DNA of 64,000 nucleotides, taken from positions 4,419-68,418 of the forward strand of contig JAKUCV010006169.1 in assembly GCA_028386065.3 (NCBI GenBank), written 5' to 3'. This stretch comes from Turnera subulata (lineage: Eukaryota; Streptophyta; Magnoliopsida; Malpighiales; Passifloraceae). Below, piece by piece: positions 52,201 through 63,275 of this stretch. How positions within the stretch are numbered: position 1 is the first letter of the stretch; each line of letters starts with the position of its first letter. Both the position numbers and the translations under genes were made by a program. Under the pieces are notes generated by a model. That model was not told the origin of the DNA. It did no database searches and worked only from the letters and a program-made list of their open reading frames with translations.

Positions 52201-55200
52201 CTGGTTATGAAAAGAAAAAACTAAATCAACATGAGCAATAGAATGGACTTTATAAATCGATAACTATAGAAGATACATTAAATTGCTTTGGTTAAATAGT
52301 GTTAAAGATAATTAAACATACAATTCAATTCCACTACATTTCGTGTTGTACTTCATACATCAGCAATCCCTCATATCAAAAACTCAAACCCGCTTTTTTT
52401 GTTTGATAGAAAATTCCAAGCTTGAAATAGATAAATTTGTGCATCTTTTGTGGGGAAACTTGTAGGAGGAACTACTGGACAGAACATCACAATCATGCAA
52501 AATGGAACAGAAATGATCAAAACATGACATGGCTTAAACCAAGTTTCTAGCGCCAATAAACTTGTACCTCAGTCCTTGGCTCTCAAAAAGGGGTAAAATG
52601 TCAGAGTTTTCAGTGCAACCTTAAACATATGCTACTATCAAGGGAAAAAGGTTTCTGGCGGCATTATTATTGGCCATATCTCAACCATGTATATGATAGT
52701 AAAAAGCAAGATACAGAAATGGTTTTACTCAAGCCTTTCCAGGTAACAAAGACAGGAAAACTAACCTCATCCAAATTCTTGAATATGTTATCTCCTATTT
52801 TCAATGTTTTCCCAATGTGAAGTAAACTAGCAATGTTACTGAGGTCTTTCTCCCCTTCAATAATGTCTTTGTGAACACAAAGTCCATCGCAGACTTTCAG
52901 ACTTAGAGTCAAATGATGTGGACCTCTTGAACTTGGATGAAAAATGAACTCACCAATATCCTTGTCACAAAGAAACTATTCACAAAATGGAAAAAGAGCA
53001 GAGTTTTCAAAACTCATCAGAAATATAAATCATCCATAATCATTAGTCTAGCAGTGCTCGATATGGTGTTCACAAAATAAGGCAGAAACATGAAACTAAC
53101 ATACCGTTATTGCGTCATCCCTAGTGATATTTTTGAAGTAGGGATGGACAATCGATCTTGACATGAAATGTTTCTTCTCAACCTCTTCTTTCAGGGATTT
53201 CTGCTTCAGGATCAGCGAACTGCTCTGACCTTTGCAGTAGTAAGGGTCATCCTCACGCAGATTTTGGCATCCCAAATTTTTTAGTTCACTTTCTTTACAA
53301 GTTAAAAACACCTCATATCTGCTTTTCTCAATTTGTTTTATTTTGCAAGACAGCGTATCACCTTCATGTAACTTGTCTGTCAAAGAACAATCATCTACAT
53401 CATCCAAATAATCATCCTTCATGAGCACCCCTGTCAAACCACAGTTAAGAGCACAAAATGCTCGTTGAGCTAGAACTCTCCGAACAATAGCCTGAACAAT
53501 TCTGCCCTCAGAAAATGCATCCCTATTTTCACCAGAAACTAAATGGAATACCTCATCTAGACTCAATTCTTCATACGGCTTACGAGGATCCCGAAATCCA
53601 TGAATCAATTCTACTTTAATATCCTGAAGAGTTTCTCTTTTATTTTCCCCTTGCTCTGTCTCATACTTATCTGCAAAATCATTGGTATCAAAGTCATTCA
53701 GCAGGTGCAGATTGTCCTTAAGAAATTGTATGGGATGGGCATGCACATCATCATTGAGGACAGCCATAACCAATCTCTCGGCAAGACCATATGACTCGGG
53801 GTGGATTCTTGTATCATCCAATGTATAATATTCACCACCGAAAGAGTGTATTTCACTGCCATTGATTCTCAGAAAGGCAACTGCATTACAAAAAATCTTT
53901 TCTGTTAGTAATCCAAAGCCTGCTAACTGCTTCCGGTTATCAACTGTTTTACCCCCGATCAATTGATGCTGTAGAAAAGCTGCCTTTTGAGGACCAAGCC
54001 CAGAGACAAACTGAAGAGGAGCTAAAAGCCAGTCGTTGCATGCCCCAAAATTTATTTCCACACCAACTTGGTTGGTAACATCCACCATCACCATTTCAAT
54101 CATCTTGTACTTCTCTTCAGATGTTAGAAAGTGATCTAGTGCATGAAGCTTCCAACAAACAATCTCCTTCTGGGGCCCACACAGAGTTGCAATCATTGCC
54201 AATGGATTTAGCAGGCAGCGTCCTAGAGCTACAGCTCGTCTGACAATGCCTACAAAAATTATATGGGATAAATGACAAAGAAAGAATAGAAACTGAATAA
54301 AACATCAATATAAGGACGTCACTCTTTTTGTCTTATATTACCGTCTTGATGAGGAAGTTGTTTCATTGAAACACTCGAGTTTTCATAAAGCTTAGGCAAG
54401 GATTCATCTCCGTAAACAATACTGATCTGATTTACCACTTGGGCAGCATCCACGTTGTTTTCCTCCATCTTAAGAATGATCTAATAAGCAGGGAGACAAA
54501 AATGACACGAATACCATCAATCACAACAATGTACGTATTCATGGAAAATAATATTGAAAACAAGAAAGAAAACCTCAGCTTTCAGTCAACCAGAGAATTC
54601 ACTAAGAAAGAAATAACGTGCATAAATTGGGGATTCTATACCTCTTTAATATCATCCTTCAATCGAGTGGAAGATACATTGACAGCACCAATTATAATAA
54701 CATCTGGCCTGTAAGTTAAAATGAACTTTACAACACGTTGCTGGTTATTGGCCTTCCGCTGCTGGTCATTAACACTCTGTGATCGCAGAAAAAGGGACCC
54801 GGCTTCCATCACATCAAGCAATTGACCACATGAATCCAACACTACAAAGGTAGTTGGCGGCTTTCCAGGACCCCAGCAGCAAGCCATGACCCGTGGTGCA
54901 AGACCTTCCTCCAGGTTGCAAATGTTGTTCTTGCACTTATACGGTGCAACACTTGCCCTATTCCAGAACTGCTTCCCATATTCCATAAGAAGCCAATTTT
55001 TTGCTCTATTTGTCAACAGCGCTCGAGTTTCATTTTGTAATGAAGGAAGAAGTAATTTTAGAAGTGCCTCCTGCAGTATTAACTTTCGCTGTTCATTCCA
55101 GAGCCGGGCAAACCCATCACCACTCTTTGTGAGATAAATTTCTTGGGAGTCACTAATCAACTTATTCAAAGCACTTTCAGGCAACTCTATCACAACTTGA

Positions 55201-55653
55201 AGGAGCTTGTCTTCTTCAGCTTTTTGAATAAGAAGCCATTGTGCATCTTGAAATTTATCAAGTGGTTTATCACGTAGCCATTTAATTCCCCAAAACTGGT
55301 GGAAAGAATGAATTGCCTCGTCTCCTTCAGGAGTTGGGTTGGTCGAGACTAGAGCTTTATCTGTAAAGATACCTCGAACATAACTCCTCACAGATGGCTC
55401 ACAACTCATCTCCAATGCGACCTAAAGAAAGGAAAATGAGAGCTTACCAAAATGAGAAATGGGCAAAGAGAGGCCTTAATCAGAATCATATTCAAACATT
55501 AACATCATACCATGTGCCTAGCAGCTTCTAGCACTGCTTCTGGACTTTGAAAACTTTCACCTGTAAATTTTGAAGCAATCACCTCTGGAGATTCATTTGT
55601 ATCCACCCAAGACACCATTCCCTACGACCAGAATAAGCACAAACTTCAACCAT

Positions 55654-55684
<31 letters not shown>

Positions 55685-58600
55685 CAATGAACAACCGCAG
55701 TTGTCCAAATCTTCTTATTCCAGGAATTGGAAAAGCATGCATTTGAATTTAAGTTCACTCTCTAGACCTAATCCATCTTACCAAGTTTTCTTGTGTAAGA
55801 TTCAAACCAAATTGCTCAGAGCTACAGCCAAACTTTACAGCAAGCTCCAATAAGCTAGCTCCACTACCGTCACTGTGTTGCAGTATCCTCTTATCCCCCC
55901 TAAACTTCCGTCCAACACCCTCTTGCACTGGAGGAAAATGCAAGCAGAACTTCATGTCGACATCATCAACCATTATGTTGGTCTCAGCCGCCTTAAGTGA
56001 CCTCATGATGGACTCAAAATTCTTCTTAATCAAAGAAACCCTTGTCATGTCATCAAAATCAAAGCTTTCCTCTTCATATCGCTTGTCGTAGTACGACCGA
56101 AGTGCAGTCTTCCTCTTCTGGAGAAGTAACCACTTCTTATCCAGTTCATTGATGGCCCAAAGGATCTGCATATCATGCAATAATTTTATTGAATAATAAC
56201 ATCCCTTTATGTCAAAACAGTTTCCATTTTTAGCATTCATTGGCACTTTTACTTGAAGACATTGATTCCTATCTTCCTTTACTATCATTTTTCCAGTCTA
56301 TCTAACATAAGCAGCCAATCTTTGAGTAAGCCATTTGTTAAAAAAAAAATCTATTAAAACATGTAGCCATGCAGTTATGTGCGTGCACGTGCAAGGTGTT
56401 GTAAGATGTCTCAGGAAACCAATACCTTGTGCCACTTCAGACAGGCTTCTCTCTTAGAATCAAAGCCGCAATTGTCTAAACCATCCTTTTCAGGATCTTC
56501 CAATAGACTAAGGCACTTTTCCTTTCGATACATAGCAATAAATGGAACCTAGAAGTAAAATCATCAACGGTGGTTATTTAAGACTTGGAAATAAAATCTT
56601 TATATATATTTAATCATTACTCACATCATACTTCTCCAGCTGATACAATTCCAAGAACCTCAGAATGTCATCCTTGGTAATTTTTCTAGGCACCTCTACT
56701 CCTGATAGTCCCTCACGTATGTTGTTCTCGCAAAAGAGTGGATAGGAATTTGTAGCAAGTTGTCTAAGAATCCACAAGCTCTCCTCTTCTCTTCTCCTAC
56801 CATGAGTGGTAGCAGGCCCAGCAATTTCCTCAAACATCTAAAGAGAAAACATAATGAAAATATTTAGAACATTTTATCTCAAGGAAACATATTTTATTTG
56901 TTCAAATCGATATAATTGTTGGCAGTAATAATCACCTGAATCCTTTCTGGCACATCAGCCTCCAGAATCCGAACATTGCTATTAATCATTTTGTGCTCCA
57001 AGTCAAATTCGTCATCAGGGTTGACAATCTTAACCAGACCTTGATGCCTCAAGATTTCAGCAGCATCACCAAGCAAATATCCAACTGCCTCAAGTGCAGA
57101 TCTAGAAGCTACTGTTACATTCTTTGGTTTTCTATCTTCCACCCTCCATGTCATAAAATGAAATACGAGTACATGTCATTAATCAAAATCTCAATATTTA
57201 AGGTAAAGTAAGTCATTTCATCCAAATCAACGACAATTTAGGTTAGGGTTTCCCTGTGGGGTTCAAAAGAAAAGAAGACAAATTCCTATAGTCAAAGAAG
57301 AAGATTCAACTATCCTGAACGAGTAAGATTTGTGATTCAATAAACACCCATGGACCAATGGTGCATTATACCTTCTTGAAACTACTTTCTCATAGCTCAC
57401 TCCATCATCTACAATAAAATCCGCTAGGTCATCATCATCGTCAGAGATAGCTTTGTCTTCTCCAGAACTCCCATCAAATGAAAATGAAGCTAACCACAAA
57501 AGACGAAGGTATGTTTACGTAAGTAGTCAAATATAGGAGACCAAAACAATTAACAGAAAGACACATTAAGCAACAAAAAAACAATTACTAACCAAAAAAG
57601 TAATGAATATTAAAATCTACAAACTAAAGCATCGCAATGATTTAGTTTTTGAATTGTTTCAGAAATGGACTTTAATCATAGGTGCTCACAGCAAATGCTT
57701 TCAAGAAATTTATGATTTTACCATCGCCAGCAACAAATGCAGATTGTTCTGCCAGTGCAGTGTCCTTCTCAGCTTTTTTGAGCCGCTTAAAGCATTTATT
57801 CCCCTGAGGCAATTTTGATAAAGCAAAATATCATTACGGTTAAAACTCAAAAAGATCACAGAAAAAAAAAAAAAAAAGCAGCTCAAAATTCTTACTGTAG
57901 TTTATTGCATTATCCACATCCAAATATGCAGTAACAAACAGAAGAAGCTCGTGGTTTTTTATTGATTCTCCAAAAAAAAAAAAAGATCACGGTTTTCTTA
58001 AAGAAGAAAAATTAAGGTACTCTGGCATCATATCCAGGAAAACTTGAAATATGCAGTGCACCGAACATCAACTGGAGAATGCATATTAAGAAAAAGAGGA
58101 TCCCATATTTCTCATCAGAAACAAGAACAATGCCTGACCAAGGAAAGTAAGAACTCACAGAACTCTTTGGTTGCAAGAAACCTAAGGTTCTGTTCTCTTG
58201 CAGCAACTCCAGATCATCTTCATCAAGGACAAAATTCTTTGATGATTTCCTAAAAGCACAGCACTTAAGAATCAGTCGTAAAATCATAATGAACATGCAT
58301 TGAATTACACTATAGAAGTATGGAAATAAATTTACCTTTTCCTCTTTTTGGTCTGTCCTTGTTTGTCATTACCATCAAGAAAACCTTCCTCTTCTTCGTC
58401 GGTATCCACCAAAAAGCCATCAATCTCAAACTCATCCAAACCCTCTGTCATTGAGGACAAACCATTTCCAATTATTGGTAAAGAACTCCTTCGATTACTA
58501 GTTTAAAGTCTAGTCAACAATAGTAGCCAAAAATCATTAGTATGTTATCAAAATAGCTTTTTGCTAGATCAAATGACTAAAGGTCCAGAACTTTCACAAA

Positions 58601-59856
58601 TCACAATTATAAAGGTCAACAAGACAGTACGTAAAATCACATAAATGTCTCAAATTTTCTTTTATTTTTAAGATTTCAACTTCAAAATAAGTACATCCGA
58701 TCTTTAATTTCCAACAAAGTTGTTAAGGTCCATAAAGAATGGGCCATTATGCTCTGCAAAGCAAGAAGTTCCAGAACAAGGAAGGAAAGAAAAAGATCAA
58801 TACCTTGTGACAGACCAGACAAAAGGAAGGAATTAACTTTTATGTTCTGGCTAAGGAAAGATATCCATATAGAAAATGAAGAACCAAAAAAGGCGGAAAG
58901 CGGTTTGGATGCGCAACACCAGTATGTGGTTTTATCTCGTAGGCACTGTATAATAATAAACTATAGAGCAGCGAGGGGCAGATACATATGATATATCGTG
59001 AAAGATACGAGAGAAGATGATAATGGCGTTCAAAATAGGAGAGAATTTGAGAGTAAAAGGGAATATGTCCCAGCTACAGTAGTTGTAACTCCTAGAGTAT
59101 CTTCTCGGTGCAATAAATAAAAGAGAAAGTAGTACAACTTGCCCGTGGAAGATGCACAACGCTGTAGAAGAAAGAGAGAGAAGACCAAATACAAGGCTAA
59201 AAGAACACTCTCGAAACCCTAAGAAAAAATCCAATAAATGCAAATCTCCTAGGAAGAGGAAGAGACACGGAAGATTTTACACAGAACTGGAAACCATGGA
59301 GGCTGGAGCCCGTCACAAGATAAACAGAGAACCCCAAAATAACCTTTCATTAAAAAAGAACCTTTTTTTGAACGTTAGAGACCAGAACCAAACACAAAAG
59401 GCAAATCAACCACAAGAAGAAAATAAACCCACCAAAGAATGAACACCTAAAATCTCACCAAACAACGGAAAAAAGGCTAAAAACCCTAGAAAAATCAAAG
59501 CCCTTTCGTTGACTAAGCGTGTAAAAACATAAGCAAACACACACACACACACACACACATTCGTAGAGATGCATACCATCATCGTCGTCTTCATCATCCG
59601 ACAAAACAGTCATTTTCCTTTTCCCTTTCACGATCAAGTTATGGTCTGTCACTCAAGGAGAAACCAAACCAAACCAAACCAAACCAAAGTCAAAAGGAGT
59701 CATCTTTGCCATCTCTACTTCACATGCAAAACAAAACAAGCATGCATTTAAAGGGAGAGAGCACATAAGTAAATAAAATAAGAAAAAAAAAAAACAACCT
59801 GCATCATCATCATCTTCATCGGGACTCAAATTGAGCTTTCTCCTCACTCTTCCCAT
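49299..59856 (-). CDS. SPT6L: Transcription elongation factor SPT6-like with GW/WG-repeat tail
   Basis: Seventeen exons (minus): 59856-59799, 59645-59577, 58444-58336, 58249-58159, 57803-57722, 57489-57372, 57143-56936, 56837-56625, 56548-56426, 56165-55782, 55621-55511, 55421-54642, 54480-54342, 54249-53105, 52975-52766, 52200-51762, 51031-49299. 6012 nt, 2003 aa. An acidic N-terminus (1-245) is followed by the helical core. Next come a YqgF-like domain (TTFVVLDSCGQLLDV, about 710), helix-hairpin-helix (VSGLGPQKAAFL), S1 (GDTLSCKIKQIEKSRYEVFL), and tandem SH2 (IGEFIFHPSSRGPHH; VIDKYVEPLANH to about 1390). The last exon encodes 577 residues of Gly/Asn/Ser-rich sequence with RGRGRGRG blocks and about 18 GW/WG motifs, an ARGONAUTE-hook type tail. 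SPT6 is a histone chaperone that travels with RNA polymerase II. It is longer than Arabidopsis SPT6L (about 1650) through tail expansion. The last acceptor is a TAGCAG tandem site. Confidence 0.96.
49600..50160 (-). repeat. Duplicated blocks inside the SPT6L GW tail
   Basis: The block VKSWANDGSGSGNWGAPST followed by N/S-SWGGN occurs twice in tandem. A larger block, from RGRGRGRGN through NNHNGDSGQ, SWGMDAKDT, KGVKSWA and NWTAHSTNNWDGN, recurs with changes further C-terminal. Unequal crossing-over has clearly enlarged the tail. Confidence 0.85.
55653..55679. repeat. (GA)n run in SPT6L intron 10
   Basis: About 13 GA units, plus strand. Confidence 0.85.
59538..59560. repeat. (AC)n run in SPT6L intron 2
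   Basis: About 11 AC units just downstream of exon 2. Confidence 0.85.
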
Positions 59857-60836
59857 TCTCTGTAGCAAAATTTACAAAGCCTAACCTCACAACCCAAATG
59901 GGTCTTCCTTTCCTATTCGTTTTTGTAACAACGGCGACACCTAAAATGTAAAGGACAACACAAGTTCTGTGCTTTCTCGAGAGGAAGAGAGAGCTACAAA
60001 TGGGTGAGTGAGAGAGTGAAGCAGAGGGGGGATACATGCCACTATAAAAGCGTAACAGGTGCAGTCTTCTTGTACTGTGCTTTTTCTCAAACTACTAAAA
60101 TACCCATCAGATGATACTCTTTGGTCCAGGTGGTTGACAGGTAGTTAAGTAGTTTGGAATACGAAAGGAGGGTAAATAAGTCATTTCTGAAAAATACAGG
60201 CAGCCCAGCAAGCAAAGAGTGGTGTCAGGAAAAGTAGCCTAGGATATGGACAGCCTATGTGGGGTTTCAATGTATATCAGCATAAGATTTTGGTCATTTT
60301 CTTATAGGCTTATTATGCCAATTTGGCAGGCAGCATCGTCCTTTCAGTTCCAATTTTGTACTGTGAACTGTGAAGTGTGGTGGAAATAAGAGGGCTTTTT
60401 CTGCATTTTTTTTTAAATTCTCTGCAATAAATTGCCACCAGTTACGGTGGACAACAGAGACATCCTTATTCCTTCCTTCTTGTTTATGCAGTAAACAGGC
60501 TATCCTGGCTGGACCGCATCCATCTTGTTTTGGTATAAATTTGCATTTATTTAGATAAAACAAAATATTTGAAGGATTTTCCTTATAATAAGTCCCACTG
60601 GCCCTATAAATGAGTCTGACCAGCTCGATTATTGATTAATCAACTCAATTAGCCCAAAACCAGGATGGAAATTAAAAATATTAGTCATGATAAAAAAAAA
60701 CTGTTTCATGTATTCATAATCATAATTATTGATTGGGCACTATTAATAGCCCAACTTCTGAACGATCTGTTTACGGTTACAAAGGACCGCAAGGAGAAAT
60801 ATTTGCTAAGAGATATACTCCTCCTTTTTTTTTAAA
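59857..60836. other. SPT6L upstream region
   Basis: This should hold the SPT6L 5' UTR and promoter. No second gene or clear repeat was recognised. Confidence 0.45.
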
Positions 60837-60910
60837 CTAGTCCGCTTGCCCCGTGTTACACTCGGGCTTGCATGGCGGATAGATCGTGCGATATTAAACT
60901 TATATTTGTC
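60837..60910 (-). mobile_element. Possible Helitron 3' terminus
   Basis: On the minus strand the sequence GCCCGAGTGTAACACGGGGC can fold into a short GC-rich hairpin. It is followed 7 bases later by CTAG at 60840-60837 and then T. A hairpin just before CTAG/CTRR with insertion before T is the plant Helitron 3' end. The adjoining AT-rich 60911-61250 could be the body; no 5' TC end or Rep/helicase was seen. Confidence 0.4.
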
Positions 60911-61539
60911 CTAATATTTATTGTTATATTTTTTAGTTAATTTTGCAATTTATTTATTTTTTATCATAATATTATATTATTCAATTTTTATAAAATAATT
61001 GTTATTATTTAAATTTTATGTTAATTATATAGTCTTATTCTTATTTTTTATACATAAAAATCTTATAAAATTTTGAGTTATTGTTTGTTTTGTATGATTC
61101 TATAAACTCTTTTTTATGTCACCTGCAATATGACTTTTTTATTTTGAAACAATACAGAAGAATATAGAATGTTACCTTCGCAATTTGAGTTTAAATTCAA
61201 ATTATTCAGTTGAATGCCAAAGCTGTGAATGCTATTTAATTGTTTATAACTGTAGGGTTGACGCAAATAAGGGGGATTAGTTTTCTATATCTTTTGTTGG
61301 CCCTTGGTACTAATGATGCAATTAGGAAATGCTTGGTGAGCAATAGGGTTTTTGTGAGGGAAACCAATAGACCAATTTGCGGCAACATGGTAATTTTGCT
61401 TTGTTTGGTTTGGATTGTGTATGACTTTTTTCTTCATGTATATAAATGCGATAGTTTTCTCTGCTTTTAGGATTGCTGAACTTGTTGCAGGTGTAATAAA
61501 GGGAGCAGGAACTGAAGAAGAAAACTCTATTAGAACAGG
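60911..61539. other. AT-rich intergenic stretch
   Basis: Very AT-rich to about 61240. The plus-strand frame 61240-61470 has no recognisable content. Possibly Helitron body, otherwise unassigned. Confidence 0.35.
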
Positions 61540-62065
61540 TGCCCTACGCTAGAGGGGGGGTGAATAGCGTTTTTGGGACGAAACTAAAAACTTGCAGGGA
61601 ATTAATGCGGAATTAAAAGAATAAGGACACACCAAAATTTATACTGGTTCACACACACAACTTGTGTGTCTAATCCAGTCCTCCAAGAGACTCTCTCGAA
61701 GATTTCACTATCTAAGTTAAGCTTCTGGGTGCTTAACAAACCATTTACAAACCTAGAGCTCGAGTCATGCGAAACTCTACTTACTTGCTTGAAGATAACT
61801 CACTTCAAGACTTCTCTCACAGAAAGAAAGACACTCTTCCTATGAATTTGCTACAAGGGAACAATCCTCCCTTAAGGTGTATAACAACACTTAAAATCAC
61901 TCAACAAAAGCTCTCTCAAAAGAGTGGATATGAGTAACAGATAAGCTCTATAAAGGTAACTCTCAATCCTCAAGGATATTGGCTCATAAAAATTGCAATG
62001 TATGTATGACAATGAATGCTTAAAATGTAGAGAGTTGATTGTTTTTAAACAGAGATGTAAATCCT

Positions 62066-62074
62066 CTATTTATA
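62066..62074 (-). promoter_or_regulatory. TATA box of the LTR
   Basis: The minus strand reads TATAAATAG, about 100 bp downstream (in element sense) of the last palindrome. Confidence 0.6.
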
Positions 62075-62171
62075 TGTCTCAAAACATGTATGACCGTTGT
62101 GGAATCAATCCAAAGCACCTTTAGACAAGATAACATGGAATGCTGAAAGAGGTGTCTGCTCAAAACGGCGA

Positions 62172-62661
62172 AACATCGATGTTTAAACTTAGAACATCGA
62201 TGTTTGGCCAGTAAACTTGAATTATTGGACCAACGGTCATGAGAACATCGATATTTACCAAGGGAACATCGATGTTTTGCCAGTAAATATGAATTATTGA
62301 GTCCAACGGTCACTAGAACATCGATGTTTGCCATAGGAACATCGATGTTTTGGAACACTGCCAAAACTTGTTAAAAAAGATCTTCATGAGAACATCGATG
62401 TCCGAAGGTAGAACATCGATGTTTGATGTTGGAACATCGATGTTTGCCATTTGAACATCGATGTTCTGAGGCTCTGCCAAAATTCTAAAGAAAACCAATT
62501 GAAGGAACATAGATGCTTTGATGCTGCAAAAGATTTTAAGTGCAACGGTCACAAGAACATCGATGTTTGGGAAGCCAACATCGATGTTCTGAGCTATTGC
62601 CTGTTTTTGAAAATTGTTTGAAGGCAGGAAAATCGATGTTGGAAACTTGAACATCGATGTT
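62172..62661. repeat. Phased array of the 12-bp palindrome AACATCGATGTT
   Basis: Perfect copies start at 62172, 62193, 62265, 62317, 62338, 62412, 62433, 62454, 62556, 62577 and 62650. Copies with one to a few changes start at 62244, 62391, 62506 and 62629. Intervals are 21 bp within groups (nine cases) and 50-53 bp between groups. Spacer sequences are much less conserved than the palindromes. Confidence 0.95.
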
Positions 62662-62945
62662 CAATACTCAAAAGTCATTTTTGTGTTTGAAAGAATGCTA
62701 TTTGATGCATGTGTAAAATTGATTTTGTTTTGAGCCAATGTCTCAGAGGAATTGAGTGTTTTACCCTTGTACATTTTGTGTTCCTAACTCTTCTTGCTTG
62801 TTACTTCAATTCTTGTGCTCTTTTCTCTTTAGACCTTTGCTCTTTGATTGATTTCTTTTTGCTTCAAGGTTGTCATCAATTGAGTCATGGTTGGTTTGTC
62901 AATATCAAAACCCTGAAATGAGACAAGGAGGCATGAGTTCTAACA

Positions 62946-62960
62946 ATTCCCCCTTTTTGA
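62946..62960 (-). other. Polypurine tract
   Basis: The minus strand reads TCAAAAAGGGGGAAT immediately before the LTR start TGTTAGAACTC. Confidence 0.75.
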
Positions 62961-63275
62961 TAATGACAAACAAATAGGAGTATATGCCAAATTTATAAGT
63001 TCAAAATGAGGAATTAGCATGCACCAAGTTTTATGAATTCATAAGTAAGGTTAATTCCCCCTAAGTTTTTCAAGCTATGATTCCCTCTAACTTGGTGCAT
63101 ATTTCTTAGTGCATATACTTCTACTTCTACTTATCTTCCCCCTTTTGGCATTAGCAAAAAGAAATAGCAATAGGAAACATTTTATTGAATTTAAAAGGAT
63201 ATAAACAAAACAAGAGAGAAGAGTTTAGAAAGATGGGCTTTCGCTCCCATCGTCATTATCATCATCAACATCAGA

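Larger units (their letters stand above)
61540..62945 (-). repeat. 3' LTR with palindrome-rich U3
   Basis: Termini are TG...CA on the plus strand. A TATA box (minus TATAAATAG) is at 62066-62074, so U3 is 62945 down to about 62045, and R-U5 is about 500 bp. The U3 is dominated by the palindrome array at 62172-62661. Confidence 0.75.

Noticed and set aside
62020..62654. Two minus-strand frames of 113-114 codons with repeated NIDV/HRCS words
   Set aside because: They are translations of the palindrome array; no start context or domain, and the regularity is explained by DNA-level repeats.
62172..62661. CRISPR-like array
   Set aside because: Repeats are 12-bp palindromes with two fixed spacings inside an LTR of a plant genome; no cas genes and spacers are related to each other.
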